Assembly: GCA_021818265.1 (NCBI GenBank)
Contig: JAKAEP010000002.1
Coordinates: 62,001 to 126,000 of the forward strand
Origin: Actinomycetes bacterium
Lineage (GTDB): Bacteria > Actinomycetota > Acidimicrobiia > Acidimicrobiales > RAAP-2
Reading direction: 5' to 3'
DNA: 64,000 bases
The notes under the pieces are model-generated. The model was given only the letters and a program-made list of their open reading frames with translations. It made no database searches and was not told the origin of the DNA. This document shows positions 33,288 through 42,343 of the stretch, in pieces; the stretch's first letter is position 1; every line of letters begins with the position of its first letter. Position numbers and translations under genes: made by a program.

Positions 33288-34094
33288 GTGGCCTACCGAC
33301 TGATCGTCCTGGGTGCGGGCAAGATGGGCTCGGCGCTGGCCGCCGGCCTGCTCGAAGCGCGCTGGTGCGCGCCCGGGGAGCTGGCCCTCGTCGCGCGCAG
33401 CCGCGAGACCCGCCAGGCCCTCACCGAGCGCTTCACCGGCGTCGACGTGCTCGCCGGCGTCGAGGAGGCCGCCGTCGACGCCGACACCGGGATCGTGCTC
33501 GCGGTGAAGCCCGACTACGCCGAGTCCCTGGCGCGCGTCGCGGGGGCGACCGGCGTCTCGCGCGTGCTCTCGGTCGTCGCCGGGCTCTCGAGCGCGCGCC
33601 TCGAGGCGGCCCTCGGCCGTCCCGTCGCGGTGGTGCGCGCCATGCCCAACACCCCGGTCCTCGTGCGCCGAGGGGCCACGGCCATCGCCGGCGGGGCGCA
33701 CGTGACCGCGGCCGACCTCGACTGGGCCGAGTCGGTCATGGGGGCCGTGGGCACCGTGGTGCGCGTCGCCGAGCGCAACCTCGACGCGGTCACCGGCCTC
33801 TCGGGCCCCATGCCCGCCTACCTCTACCTGGTCGTCGAGGCGCTCGTCGAGGCCGGGGTCCACCAGGGCCTCGAGCGCACGGTGGCGACCCGCCTGGTCG
33901 TCGACTCCTTCGCCGGGGCCGGGGCCCTCCTGCAGGCGACCGGCGAGACGCCCGAGGTGCTGCGGGCCCAGGTCACCTCGCCCGGGGGCACGACCGCTGC
34001 CGGCCTGCGGGTGCTCGAGAGCCGGGCGGTGCGCTCGGCCTTCCTAGAGGCGGTGGCCTCGGCGGCCGAGCGCAGTCGCCAGATGGGGCGCTGA
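33288..34094 (+). CDS. proC: Pyrroline-5-carboxylate reductase
   Basis: This 268-residue NAD(P)H enzyme performs the last step of proline synthesis. The N-terminal Rossmann motif VLGAGKMGSALA, VRAMPNTPVLV and the C-terminal substrate-site helix SPGGTTAAGLRVLE are intact, and the length is normal. The gene appears to be transcribed from its own leaderless promoter. With the arc operon nearby, it ties to arginine/proline metabolism only loosely. Confidence 0.95.
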   Translation: MAYRLIVLGAGKMGSALAAGLLEARWCAPGELALVARSRETRQALTERFTGVDVLAGVEEAAVDADTGIVLAVKPDYAESLARVAGATGVSRVLSVVAGLSSARLEAALGRPVAVVRAMPNTPVLVRRGATAIAGGAHVTAADLDWAESVMGAVGTVVRVAERNLDAVTGLSGPMPAYLYLVVEALVEAGVHQGLERTVATRLVVDSFAGAGALLQATGETPEVLRAQVTSPGGTTAAGLRVLESRAVRSAFLEAVASAAERSRQMGR

Positions 34095-34104
34095 GCCGCT
34101 GCAC

Positions 34105-34110
34105 TAGCGT
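34105..34110 (+). promoter_or_regulatory. -10 box TAGCGT of leaderless rex
   Basis: TAGCGT lies 6 nt before the GTG at 34117, with no Shine-Dalgarno sequence. Confidence 0.5.
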
Positions 34111-34116
34111 TGGGCC

Positions 34117-34809
34117 GTGGCGACCCGCGCGCGCTCGAGGCGCCTGTCGGAGCCGACGATCTCGCGTCTGCCGGTCTACCAGCGCATCGCCGAGGGCTTC
34201 GTGCGCCGCGGCGAGACGCGCATCGACTCGCGCCAGATCGGCGAGCTCGCGGGCGTGACCCCGACGACGGTGCGCCGGGACCTCTCGGGGCTGGGCTCGT
34301 TCGGCACCCGCGGCTCGGGCTACGACGTCGCCGTGCTCATCGAGCGGATCGCCGACGCCCTCGGCCACGACCAGAGCTACGACGTGATCGTCGTGGGGGT
34401 CGGCAACCTCGGCCGGGCGCTCGTGAACTCGTCGAACTTCCTCATCCGGGGCGCGCACCTCAGCGCCCTCTACGACGTCGACCCGGCCGTCGTCGGCCAG
34501 GAGGTGGCCGGCCACGTGGTGGCGCCCCTGGACGCGCTGGCCGGTCCGGTGACCCTCGGGGTGATCTGCACCCCGGCCGGCTCGGCCCAGGAGGTGGCCG
34601 ACCGGCTGGTGGCGGCCGGGGTGCGGGCGATCCTCAACTTCGCCCCCCAGGTGGTCTCGGTCCCGCTCGGGGTGGCCGTCCACTACGTCGACCTCTCGAT
34701 CGAGTTGCAGATCCTCATGTACCACGTCCTGCACGGCACCGGGCCGCTCGCCGGGGGCGTCCTGCACTCCCTGGGCCTCTCCGGCGGCTCGCCGCGGCGC
34801 GGCTCGTAG
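34117..34809 (+). CDS. rex: Redox-sensing transcriptional repressor Rex
   Basis: The 230-residue NADH/NAD+ sensor has an N-terminal winged helix (ISRLPVYQRIAEGFV..., GVTPTTVRRDLSGLG), then a Rossmann domain with VGVGNLGRAL and a C-terminal domain-swap helix. In Streptomyces, Rex controls rex-hemACD and nuoA-N, and both loci are present here in the same region. However, I see no canonical Rex site (TTGTGAA-N4-TTCACAA) before rex, hemA or nuoA. Its TAG stop is part of the hemA -10 box. Confidence 0.95.
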   Translation: MATRARSRRLSEPTISRLPVYQRIAEGFVRRGETRIDSRQIGELAGVTPTTVRRDLSGLGSFGTRGSGYDVAVLIERIADALGHDQSYDVIVVGVGNLGRALVNSSNFLIRGAHLSALYDVDPAVVGQEVAGHVVAPLDALAGPVTLGVICTPAGSAQEVADRLVAAGVRAILNFAPQVVSVPLGVAVHYVDLSIELQILMYHVLHGTGPLAGGVLHSLGLSGGSPRRGS

Positions 34810-34812
34810 CAT
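34807..34812 (+). promoter_or_regulatory. -10 box TAGCAT of hemA, fused to rex stop
   Basis: TAGCAT includes the rex TAG stop. The hemA GTG lies 21 nt further on with GGGAGG at 34825-34830, so this transcript has a short leader. Confidence 0.45.
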
Positions 34813-34833
34813 GGTCCAAGAGCCGGGAGGACC

Positions 34834-36093
34834 GTGGCACTGATCTCAGTGGGAATCGATCACGAGCACGCGCCGCTCGAGCTCCTCGAGCGGGTCACCG
34901 TGGCCGAGGGGGAGTGGCCCAAGGTGCTGCGAACCCTGGCGTCGCACCGCAACGTGCACGAGGCCGTCTTCGTCTCGACCTGCCTGCGCACCGAGGTGGT
35001 CGCGGTGGTCGACCGCTTCCACGACGCCATCGACGAGACGACTCGGGTGCTGTCCGAGGCCAGCGGGGTCGAGGTCGCCGCCTTCACCGACCGGCTCAGC
35101 GTGGCCTTCGAGCACGACGTCGTGACCCACCTGTTCGAGGTCGCGGCCGGGCTGCGCTCGGTGGTGCCGGGCGAGTTCGAGATCCTGGGCCAGCTGCGCC
35201 GGGCGGTCGAGCTCGCGGTGGAGGAGCAGAGCGCCGGGCCCGTCGTGGGCGAGCTCTTCACCCGGGCCATCGCGGCCGGCCGGCGGGTGCGCGCCGAGAC
35301 GGGGATCGCCCGGGGGACCACGAGCTTCGCGCACGCGGCCGCGGCCGCCGGGCTCGAGGAGCTCGGCGACGACCTCGCCGGGGCCCGCGCGGTGGTGGTC
35401 GGTGCCGGCCAGATGGGCGCCGGGGTCGCCCGGGCGCTGCTCGGCGCCCGGCCCGGGCCCGAACGGCTCGTCCTGGTGAACCGCACGCCCGAACGCGCTC
35501 GGGCGCTGGCCGCCGACCTCGATGACGGCCGAGTCGAGGTCGAGCCCCTCGACCGGCTCGACGCGGCGCTCGAGGGCGCGCGCCTGCTGGTGGTCGCGGT
35601 CGAGACCGAGACGCCCCTCGTCGAGCGCGCCCACCTCGCCGGGCGTCCCGAGATGGTCGTGGTGGACCTCGGCCTGCCGCGGGCCGTCGACCCGTCGGTG
35701 GACGGGCTCGACGGCGTGGTGCGCATCGACATCTCGCACCTGCGCGAGCGCGTCGACCGGGCCCTCGGCGACCGGCGCGAGGCGATCGACGCGGCCGAGG
35801 CGATCGTGACCAGCGAGGCGGCCCGGTTCCTCGACGACCAGCGCGCCCGGGGGGCCGCCGTGATCGTGCGCGAGCTGCGCGAGCACTTCGACGACGTCGT
35901 GGCGGCCGAGCTGGAACGGCGCGGCCATGAGCTCTCGGCCCTCGACGAGGCCGGGCGCGACCTCGTCGCCTCGGTGGTGCGCTCGGTGGTGGCGAAGATC
36001 GCCCACCGGCCCACCGTGGCGCTCAAGGAGTCCGCCGGTACCGACCAGGGGACGCGCCTGGGCGAGGCGGTGCGCGCGCTGTTCGACCTATGA
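34834..36093 (+). CDS. hemA: Glutamyl-tRNA reductase
   Basis: The 419-residue enzyme reduces Glu-tRNA to glutamate-1-semialdehyde, the first step of C5 haem synthesis. Catalytic Cys50 lies in FVSTCLRTEV. VVPGEFEILGQ, the NADPH motif VVGAGQMGAGVA and the C-terminal dimerisation helices are all present. It overlaps hemC by 4 nt. A GGGAGG ribosome site lies 3 nt before the GTG. Confidence 0.96.
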   Translation: MALISVGIDHEHAPLELLERVTVAEGEWPKVLRTLASHRNVHEAVFVSTCLRTEVVAVVDRFHDAIDETTRVLSEASGVEVAAFTDRLSVAFEHDVVTHLFEVAAGLRSVVPGEFEILGQLRRAVELAVEEQSAGPVVGELFTRAIAAGRRVRAETGIARGTTSFAHAAAAAGLEELGDDLAGARAVVVGAGQMGAGVARALLGARPGPERLVLVNRTPERARALAADLDDGRVEVEPLDRLDAALEGARLLVVAVETETPLVERAHLAGRPEMVVVDLGLPRAVDPSVDGLDGVVRIDISHLRERVDRALGDRREAIDAAEAIVTSEAARFLDDQRARGAAVIVRELREHFDDVVAAELERRGHELSALDEAGRDLVASVVRSVVAKIAHRPTVALKESAGTDQGTRLGEAVRALFDL

Positions 36094-36983
36094 GCCTGCG
36101 CCTGGCCACGCGGCGCTCGCCGCTGGCCCTGGCCCAGGCCGACGCCGTCGCCCGTCGCCTCGGGTCGCTCGGCGTCGAGTGCGCGATCGTGCCGGTCACC
36201 ACGAGCGGCGACCGCGACGCCACGAGCGCACTCGCGGCCCTGGGGGGCCAGGGCGTCTTCGCGGTCGAGGTCCAGCGGGCCGTCCTCGAGGGCCGCGCCG
36301 ACGTCGCGGTCCACAGCGCGAAGGACCTCCCGAGCGCCTCGCCCGAGGGGCTGGTGCTCGCGAGCGTGCCCGAGCGGCGCGACCCCGCCGACGTCCTCGT
36401 CGGACGCACCCTCGCCGGGCTCGGGCCCGGCGCCACCGTGGCCACGGGCTCGCCGCGACGGCGCGCCCTGTTGCTCGAGCGCCGGCCGGACCTGCGCGTG
36501 GTGGGCCTGCGCGGCAACATGGCTACCCGCCTGGCGGCGGCCGGCCGCAACGGCGTCGACGCGGTGGTCGCGGCCGCGGCCGCCCTCGAGCGCCTCGGGC
36601 TGACCCCGGAGGTCGTCGAGCGCCTGGAGCCGGACTGGTTCGTCCCCCAGGTGGGCCAGGGCGCGCTCGCCCTGGAGGCGCGCGAGGGGGATCGCGCCAC
36701 GCGCGAGGCGCTCGCGCGCATCGACGACGTCGCGGCCCACCGGGCGCTCCTCGCCGAGCGCTCCTTCCTCGCCGAGCTCGGCGCGGGCTGCGCCGTGCCG
36801 GTCGGGGCGCACGCGACGGCGCACGGCGCAGCCCTGGAGATCGCCGGGGTGATGCTCGACGCCGACGGCGCGAGCTGCGCGCGCGCGAGCCGGCGCGGCG
36901 AGGACCCGGTCGCGCTCGGCCGCGACCTCGCACGCCACCTGCGCGACGACCTCGGCGGCGGGACGTTCACGGCGGTGCGCTAG
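36090..36983 (+). CDS. hemC: Porphobilinogen deaminase
   Basis: The 297-residue hydroxymethylbilane synthase has LATRRSPLALAQAD at the N-terminus, VHSAKDLPS, GSPRRRALLL and the cofactor-attaching Cys in LAELGAGCAVPVG. The dipyrromethane cofactor is covalently bound to that Cys. The ATG overlaps the hemA stop (ATGA) and the TAG stop shares its G with the hemD start. Confidence 0.96.
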   Translation: MSLRLATRRSPLALAQADAVARRLGSLGVECAIVPVTTSGDRDATSALAALGGQGVFAVEVQRAVLEGRADVAVHSAKDLPSASPEGLVLASVPERRDPADVLVGRTLAGLGPGATVATGSPRRRALLLERRPDLRVVGLRGNMATRLAAAGRNGVDAVVAAAAALERLGLTPEVVERLEPDWFVPQVGQGALALEAREGDRATREALARIDDVAAHRALLAERSFLAELGAGCAVPVGAHATAHGAALEIAGVMLDADGASCARASRRGEDPVALGRDLARHLRDDLGGGTFTAVR

Positions 36984-37663
36984 TGCGCGCGGTCCTCACG
37001 CGTGAGGACGGCCGCAACGACGCGACCCGCTCGTGGCTGCCCGCGGGGTGGTCGGTCTCCGAGGTGCCGGCCACCACCACCCGCTACGAGGAGCCCGCCG
37101 ACGTCGCCGCGGCCGCGGCGGCGGGCGGGCCCTACCGCTGGGTCGTGGTGACGAGCGCGCGGGCCGCGCGCTACGCGCGTCTCGCCCCCGGCGCGCGCGT
37201 CGCGGCCGTCGGCCCGGCGACCGCGGCCGCGCTCGAGGAGCTCGGGACGGCCTGTGCGGTGGTCGGTGACGCCGGCGCGCTCGCCCTGGCCGCGGCGATC
37301 GACGAGGGGCCGGTCCTCGTGCTGGCGGCCCGGGGCGGCCGGCGCGAGCTCGCCGAGGCGCTCGGCGCGCGCGGGCTCGCCCTCTCGGTCCTCGAGTGCT
37401 ACGCGACGCTCCCGGTCGCGCTCGGGGCGCCCGAGCGCGCCCGGCTCGAGGCGGCCGACGTGGTCGTGGTCGGGGCGCCCTCGGCCTGGGCGGTCGTGGC
37501 GGGCTCGGTGGCGCCCGACGCCTGGGTCGTGGTGCCCGGCGAGACGACCCGGGCCGCCGTCGCCGCCGACCACGAGCGGGTCCTGGTGGCCTGGGGTCCG
37601 GGGGCGACCGCGGCGCTGGCGCGCCTCGCGCCGCGCCGGGGCCCCCGCGGAGGGGCCCAATAG
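36983..37663 (+). CDS. hemD: Uroporphyrinogen-III synthase
   Basis: The 226-residue two-lobed protein belongs to the poorly conserved HemD family. Evidence is position (hemC-hemD-hemB), length, and segments such as WVVVTSARAARY, AAVGPATAAALEELG and VVGAPSAWAVV. There is no fused methyltransferase domain (CobA), unlike HemD of many actinobacteria. GTG start shares one base with the hemC stop; its own TAG stop is part of the hemB -10 box. Confidence 0.85.
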   Translation: MRAVLTREDGRNDATRSWLPAGWSVSEVPATTTRYEEPADVAAAAAAGGPYRWVVVTSARAARYARLAPGARVAAVGPATAAALEELGTACAVVGDAGALALAAAIDEGPVLVLAARGGRRELAEALGARGLALSVLECYATLPVALGAPERARLEAADVVVVGAPSAWAVVAGSVAPDAWVVVPGETTRAAVAADHERVLVAWGPGATAALARLAPRRGPRGGAQ

Positions 37664-37666
37664 GCT
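37661..37666 (+). promoter_or_regulatory. -10 box TAGGCT, fused to hemD stop
   Basis: TAGGCT lies 6 nt before the hemB GTG at 37673; its TAG is the hemD stop codon. This suggests hemB-hemL can be transcribed separately without a leader. Confidence 0.5.
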
Positions 37667-37672
37667 GGCCCC

Positions 37673-38650
37673 GTGTTCCCCGCCCAGCGACCCCGCCGCC
37701 TGCGCGCCAGCGCCGCCCTGCGCGACCTCGTCGCCGAGACCGACCTCTCCGCGTCCCGGCTGATCGCGCCGCTGTTCGTCGCCGAGGGGCGCGACGAGCC
37801 CCGCCCGATCCTCTCGTTGCCCGGCCACTCCCAGCACACCCTGGACTCGCTGCGCCGCGAGGTCGAGGCGCTCGCGCGCGCGGGGGTGGGCTCGGTGATC
37901 CTCTTCGGGGTCCCCGAGCGCAAGGACGAGACCGGCTCGGGGGCCTGGGACCCCGACGGCGTGGTCCAGGTGGCCCTGGCGCGCCTGCGCGCCGACGTGG
38001 GCGACGACCTCGTCGTGATGGCCGACCTCTGCCTCGACGAGTACACGAGCCACGGCCACTGCGGCGTGCTCGACGCCCGCGGCGCGGTCGACAACGACGC
38101 CACCCTCGAGCTCTACGCGCGCGTGGCGCTCGCCCAGGCCGAGGCCGGGGCGCACGTGGTCGCCCCGAGCGGCATGATGGACGGCCAGGTCGGCGCGATC
38201 CGCTCGGCCCTCGACGAGGCCGGCTTCAGCGAGGTCGCCGTGCTCGCCTACAGCGCGAAGTACGCGAGCGCCCTCTACGGGCCGTTCCGCGAGGCCGTGG
38301 CGGTCGAGATCGCCGGCGGGGGCGACCGGCGCGGCTACCAGCAGGACCCGCGCAACCGCCGCGAGGCGCTGCTCGAGGCGCGTGCCGACGTCGACCAGGG
38401 GGCCGACATGGTCATGGTCAAGCCGGGCATCGCCTACCTCGACGTGCTGAGCGACCTGCGCGCCGCGCTCGAGGTGCCGGTCCTCGCCTACCAGGTGAGC
38501 GGGGAGTACGCGATGGTCAAGGCCGCCGACGAGAGGGGCTGGATCGACGGGCGGGCGGTCGCGCTCGAGCTGCTCACCGCCATCCGCCGGGCCGGCGCCG
38601 ACGCCATCCTCACCTACTTCGCGGGCGAGCTGGCCGGGGCGCTGTCGTGA
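37673..38650 (+). CDS. hemB: Delta-aminolevulinic acid dehydratase (porphobilinogen synthase)
   Basis: The 325-residue enzyme condenses two aminolevulinates to porphobilinogen. Schiff-base lysines lie in YSAKYAS and VMVKPGIAYLD. The metal segment reads CLDEYTSHGHC: first and third zinc cysteines are kept but the middle position is Asp, an intermediate between zinc-type CxCx7C and magnesium-type sites. The start is leaderless GTG; the stop overlaps hemL. Confidence 0.95.
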   Translation: MFPAQRPRRLRASAALRDLVAETDLSASRLIAPLFVAEGRDEPRPILSLPGHSQHTLDSLRREVEALARAGVGSVILFGVPERKDETGSGAWDPDGVVQVALARLRADVGDDLVVMADLCLDEYTSHGHCGVLDARGAVDNDATLELYARVALAQAEAGAHVVAPSGMMDGQVGAIRSALDEAGFSEVAVLAYSAKYASALYGPFREAVAVEIAGGGDRRGYQQDPRNRREALLEARADVDQGADMVMVKPGIAYLDVLSDLRAALEVPVLAYQVSGEYAMVKAADERGWIDGRAVALELLTAIRRAGADAILTYFAGELAGALS

Positions 38651-39915
38651 CCAACGACGAGTGGTTCGCGCGCGCGCGCGCGGTCATCCCCGGCGGGGTC
38701 GACTCCCCGGTGCGCTCGTTCGCCTCGGTCGGGGGCGTGCCCTACACCGTCGCGCGCGGGGCGGGGGCCTACGTCGAGGACGTCGAGGGCCGCCGCTACC
38801 TCGACTACGTCCAGTCCTACGGCGCGTCGCTGGTGGGCCACGCCCACCCCGAGGTCGTGGCCGCCCTGGCGCGCGCCGCGGCCGACGGGTCGACCTTCGG
38901 CGCGCCCACCCCGGGCGAGGTGCTGCTCGCCGAGGCGATGACCGGGGCCGTCGCCGGGCTCGAGCAGGTCCGGCTCGTCTCCTCGGGCACCGAGGCCGTC
39001 ATGAGCGCGGTGCGCCTGGCGCGCGGGGCCACCGGGCGCGACCGCGTCGTGAAGTTCGACGGCTGCTACCACGGCCACTCCGACGCCCTGCTCGTCGCCG
39101 GCGGCAGCGGGGTGGCCCAGCTCGGCCTGCCCGGCTCGGCCGGGGTGACCGCGGGGGCCGTCGCCGACACGCTCGTCGTGCCCTACAACGAGGTGCCGAC
39201 CCTCGACGAGACGGTGGCCTGCGTGCTGGTGGAGCCCGTGGCGTGCAACATGAACCTGGTGGCCCCGGCGCCGGGCTTCCTCGAGGGGCTGCGCGCCGAG
39301 TGCGACCGGGTCGGCGCCCTGCTCGTCTTCGACGAGGTCATCACCGGGTTCCGCCTCGCCCGGGGCGGCGCCGAGGAGCACTTCGGGGTGACCCCCGACC
39401 TGTGGTGCTTCGGCAAGGTCATCGGCGGGGGGCTGCCCGTGGGGGCCTTCGGCGGCCGGGCCGCGACGCTGCGCGCCCTCGCGCCCGAGGGCCCCGTCTA
39501 CCAGGCGGGCACGCTCTCGGGCAACCCCCTCGCCACCGCGGCGGGGCTCCAGGTCCTCTCGATGGTCGGCGCGGGCGAGCTCGCGGGCCTCGCCGAGCGC
39601 GTGGCCGGCCTCGCGCGCGCGCTCGAGGCCGCCGTCGCCGAGGCCGGCCTCGTCTGCCGGGTGCCGACCGTGGGCGCCCTGGCGGGGATCTACCTCGCCG
39701 AGGAGGAGTTCGCGGCCCCGACCAACGCCGACGAGGCGCGCGCGCTCGCGACCAACGGGCTCTACCCCCGCTTCTTCCACGGCATGCTCGAGCGCGGCGT
39801 CGCCCTGGCGCCGGGCGCCTACGAGATCCTCTTCACCTCGCTCGCCCACAGCGACGCCGATCTCGCGCGCACGGCCGAGGCCGCCTTCGAGGTGGCGCGC
39901 GCCATGCACCCGTGA
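38647..39915 (+). CDS. hemL: Glutamate-1-semialdehyde aminomutase
   Basis: The 422-residue PLP enzyme converts glutamate-1-semialdehyde to 5-aminolevulinate. The PLP lysine is in CFGKVIGGGLPVGAFGG; IPGGVDSPVRSF at the N-terminus and GCYHGHSDALL are characteristic. GTG overlaps the hemB stop (GTGA). With hemA, B, C and D here and hemY at the far end of the window, the pathway from Glu-tRNA to uroporphyrinogen III is complete. Confidence 0.96.
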   Translation: MTNDEWFARARAVIPGGVDSPVRSFASVGGVPYTVARGAGAYVEDVEGRRYLDYVQSYGASLVGHAHPEVVAALARAAADGSTFGAPTPGEVLLAEAMTGAVAGLEQVRLVSSGTEAVMSAVRLARGATGRDRVVKFDGCYHGHSDALLVAGGSGVAQLGLPGSAGVTAGAVADTLVVPYNEVPTLDETVACVLVEPVACNMNLVAPAPGFLEGLRAECDRVGALLVFDEVITGFRLARGGAEEHFGVTPDLWCFGKVIGGGLPVGAFGGRAATLRALAPEGPVYQAGTLSGNPLATAAGLQVLSMVGAGELAGLAERVAGLARALEAAVAEAGLVCRVPTVGALAGIYLAEEEFAAPTNADEARALATNGLYPRFFHGMLERGVALAPGAYEILFTSLAHSDADLARTAEAAFEVARAMHP

Positions 39916-41012
39916 GCGCCGTCGCCAGCGCCGGCTGGAGCGTCCGGCCGCCCTTCGTCCCCAACGGGCCGACCGAGCCGGTGACCCTCCTCGTCGACGA
40001 CGCGGCCCTCACCCAGCTGGCCGGGGCGCCGCCGGTCGCCTGGCAGACCCCCTGGAGCGAGCTCGGCGAGGTGGAACTCGTGCGCGCGGCCGGCCGCGTC
40101 GGGCTCGCGGCCACCGTCGGCGGGGTGCGCTACCTCTGGCGCCGCCGCGGGGTCGACGGGTTCGACGCGCTCGCGGCGCTCGTGGAGGCCCACGGCGGGG
40201 TGGTGCGCCGGGGTCGGCCGCGCCTCGCGCTGGCGGTGGTGGCCGCGGCGGTGCTCGTGGCCTCGGTCGCCGCCGGCGCGGTCGCCTGGCTGGTGCGCCG
40301 CGGGCCCGACGAGCTGGCGAGCGCGCGCGGCGCCAACCTGACCCTCGCGGACCTGCCCTCGGGCTGGTACGCGAACACCGAGGGCGTCCTCTCCTACATC
40401 GTCCCGCCGGCCAACAAGGTGTACACCTCGACCACCACGACGGCCCCGAGCGCCTCGACGGGCGCGAACCGGGTCTTCGACGCCGCCGCGTCGGTCTTCC
40501 AGGGGTGCCTCGGGGTCAGCGCGCGGGCCGACCGCGTCTACGGGGCCGCCGGCCAGCAGCCCGACTACCAGGTCTCCTCGGCCGTGTTCGAGAGCAACCT
40601 CGGCGGCGGCGGCGAGATCGCCTCGGTCGCCCAGTACTACCGGACGACGACGATGGTGCGCCGCGACACCGCCGAGATGGGCCGCGCCGGCTTCGGCCGC
40701 TGCTTCGTCGACTCCCAGGCCGCGCTCCTGCTGGGCGAGGAGGGCCAGTCGGCGGCGGCCCCGCCGGGGGCCGTGTCGTGGCGGCCCCACACGCTCTTGT
40801 CGTCGGTCTTCGCGCGCGGGGGCTACGTGCGCCTGGACGTGCCGCTGCTCAGCGTGCGCCTCCAGCTCGTGGTCGCGGTCGTGACCCACGGCCACTACGA
40901 GGTGACCCTCGACGCCCTGGTGCCGTCGTTCCAGCGGGCCCGTGGTCTGCTCGACGCCCTCGTCGCGACGATCCAGTCGCGCGTGAGCGCCCCCTCGGCG
41001 CGCGCCGCCTAG
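39912..41012 (+). CDS. Uncharacterised single-pass membrane protein coupled to hemL
   Basis: This 366-residue protein has an N-terminal ~95-residue domain resembling a PH-like fold (VTLLVDDAALTQL...WSELGEVELVR...RYLWRR). A transmembrane segment follows at ~100-125 (LALAVVAAAVLVASVAAGAVAWLV), then an exterior domain of ~240 residues with a Thr/Ser-rich linker (TSTTTTAPSAS) and two Cys (QGCLG, GRCFV). I recognise no function. GTG overlaps the hemL stop, which suggests co-translation, perhaps only by chance of packing. Its stop shares CTAG with the convergent reductase gene. Confidence 0.72.
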   Translation: MSAVASAGWSVRPPFVPNGPTEPVTLLVDDAALTQLAGAPPVAWQTPWSELGEVELVRAAGRVGLAATVGGVRYLWRRRGVDGFDALAALVEAHGGVVRRGRPRLALAVVAAAVLVASVAAGAVAWLVRRGPDELASARGANLTLADLPSGWYANTEGVLSYIVPPANKVYTSTTTTAPSASTGANRVFDAAASVFQGCLGVSARADRVYGAAGQQPDYQVSSAVFESNLGGGGEIASVAQYYRTTTMVRRDTAEMGRAGFGRCFVDSQAALLLGEEGQSAAAPPGAVSWRPHTLLSSVFARGGYVRLDVPLLSVRLQLVVAVVTHGHYEVTLDALVPSFQRARGLLDALVATIQSRVSAPSARAA

Positions 41013-42337
41013 GACTCCTCGTCGAAGAGGGCGGCCCAGACCGACTCGGGCAGGGCGCGGGCCAGGCGCACCGAGGCGCGGTAGCCACGCTCGGCCGGGC
41101 CGGGCTCGTCGTCGCGCATGAGGTTCGCCATCACCACGAGCAGCTCGTTCATCACCGGCGCGACCCGCAGGCCGGCGCCGACGCAGGCCGCGAGCACCCG
41201 GGGCTCCGAGAGCAGGCGCACGAAGGCCCGCGCGAGCAGGTAGTAGTCGCCGTAGCGGGCCTCGAGGCGGGCCTCGTAGCCCTCGAGCGCCGACGGGTCC
41301 TCGGCGAGGAGGGCCTCGCCCAGCGCGGCCGCGGCGAGCCGGCCCGTCTCGTAGCCGTAGGCGATGCCCTCGCCGTTGAAGGGGTTGATCGCGCTCGCGG
41401 CGTCGCCGATGACGAGCGTGTTGGCCCCCGTGCGGGGCCCGCGCGACAGCCCCATGGGCAGCCGTCCCCCGGTCGGCGCCCCCAGGGAGGTCGTCTCGTC
41501 GAGCCCCCACTCGGCCCCGACCTGGGCCACGAAGCGCTCCTGGAGCTTGGTGGTGTTGACCCCGCGCCACGCGCCCGCGGTCGACAGCAGCCCGACACCC
41601 ACGTTGAGACGGCCGTCACCCAGGGGGAAGACCCAGCCGTAGCCCGGGACCGGACGGCCCTCCTCGTCGCGCAGCTCGAGGTACGAGTCGATCCAGGGCT
41701 CGTCGTGGCGCTCGCTGGTGTAGTAGCCCCGCAGCGCCATGCCCATCGGCCAGCGGCGGTTGCGCGTGACCCCGAGGGCGCGCCCGAGGCGCGAGTTCTG
41801 ACCGTCGGCCGCCACGACGTAGCGCGCCCGCAGTTCGGCGCGCTCGCCGGTCGCGACGTCGCGCACGACGACCCCCCGGGCGCCTCCGAGGCGCCCGGGC
41901 GCGCCGGGGGATTGCTCGAGCAGGTCGGTCACCTCGGCGTGGGTCAGCACGACCGCGCCGAGGGCCGCCGCGTGGCGCGCCACCAGCCCGTCGAGGTCGA
42001 AGCGGGTGATCGTGTAGCCGTAGTCGGGGAAGCGGGGGTGCTCGGGCCAGGCCATCTCGAGCGAGGCCCCGAACCCGTGGGCGCGCAGGCCGTGGTAGCG
42101 GTGGCCGTGGGCCGCGACCTCGTCCTCGAGGCCCATGTCGGCGAGCTGGCGCACCGAGCGAGGGGTCAACCCGTCGCCGCAGGTCTTCGCGCGCGGGAAC
42201 TCCTTCTTCTCCACCACGCACACCGACCAGCCCGCGCGCGCGAGCCAGTAGGCGCAGGCCGAGCCCGAGGGGCCGGCGCCGACCACCACCACGTCGTAGG
42301 GGGTCGCGGCCACACTCGACAGGGGCTGGTCGGGCAC
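41009..42337 (-). CDS. Geranylgeranyl/menaquinone reductase family flavoprotein
   Basis: The 442-residue FAD protein of the geranylgeranyl reductase family has the dinucleotide motif VVVGAGPSGSACAYWLA near the N-terminus, CGDGLTPRSV, AADGQNSRLG and the FAD-binding IGDAASAINPFNGEGIAYG. Such enzymes saturate isoprenoid chains, including the menaquinone side chain (MenJ). The divergent nuo operon, which uses menaquinone, supports that role, and the same arrangement occurs in Streptomyces. Start is a leaderless GTG. Confidence 0.88.
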   Translation of the reverse strand: MPDQPLSSVAATPYDVVVVGAGPSGSACAYWLARAGWSVCVVEKKEFPRAKTCGDGLTPRSVRQLADMGLEDEVAAHGHRYHGLRAHGFGASLEMAWPEHPRFPDYGYTITRFDLDGLVARHAAALGAVVLTHAEVTDLLEQSPGAPGRLGGARGVVVRDVATGERAELRARYVVAADGQNSRLGRALGVTRNRRWPMGMALRGYYTSERHDEPWIDSYLELRDEEGRPVPGYGWVFPLGDGRLNVGVGLLSTAGAWRGVNTTKLQERFVAQVGAEWGLDETTSLGAPTGGRLPMGLSRGPRTGANTLVIGDAASAINPFNGEGIAYGYETGRLAAAALGEALLAEDPSALEGYEARLEARYGDYYLLARAFVRLLSEPRVLAACVGAGLRVAPVMNELLVVMANLMRDDEPGPAERGYRASVRLARALPESVWAALFDEES

Positions 42338-42343
42338 CCGGAC

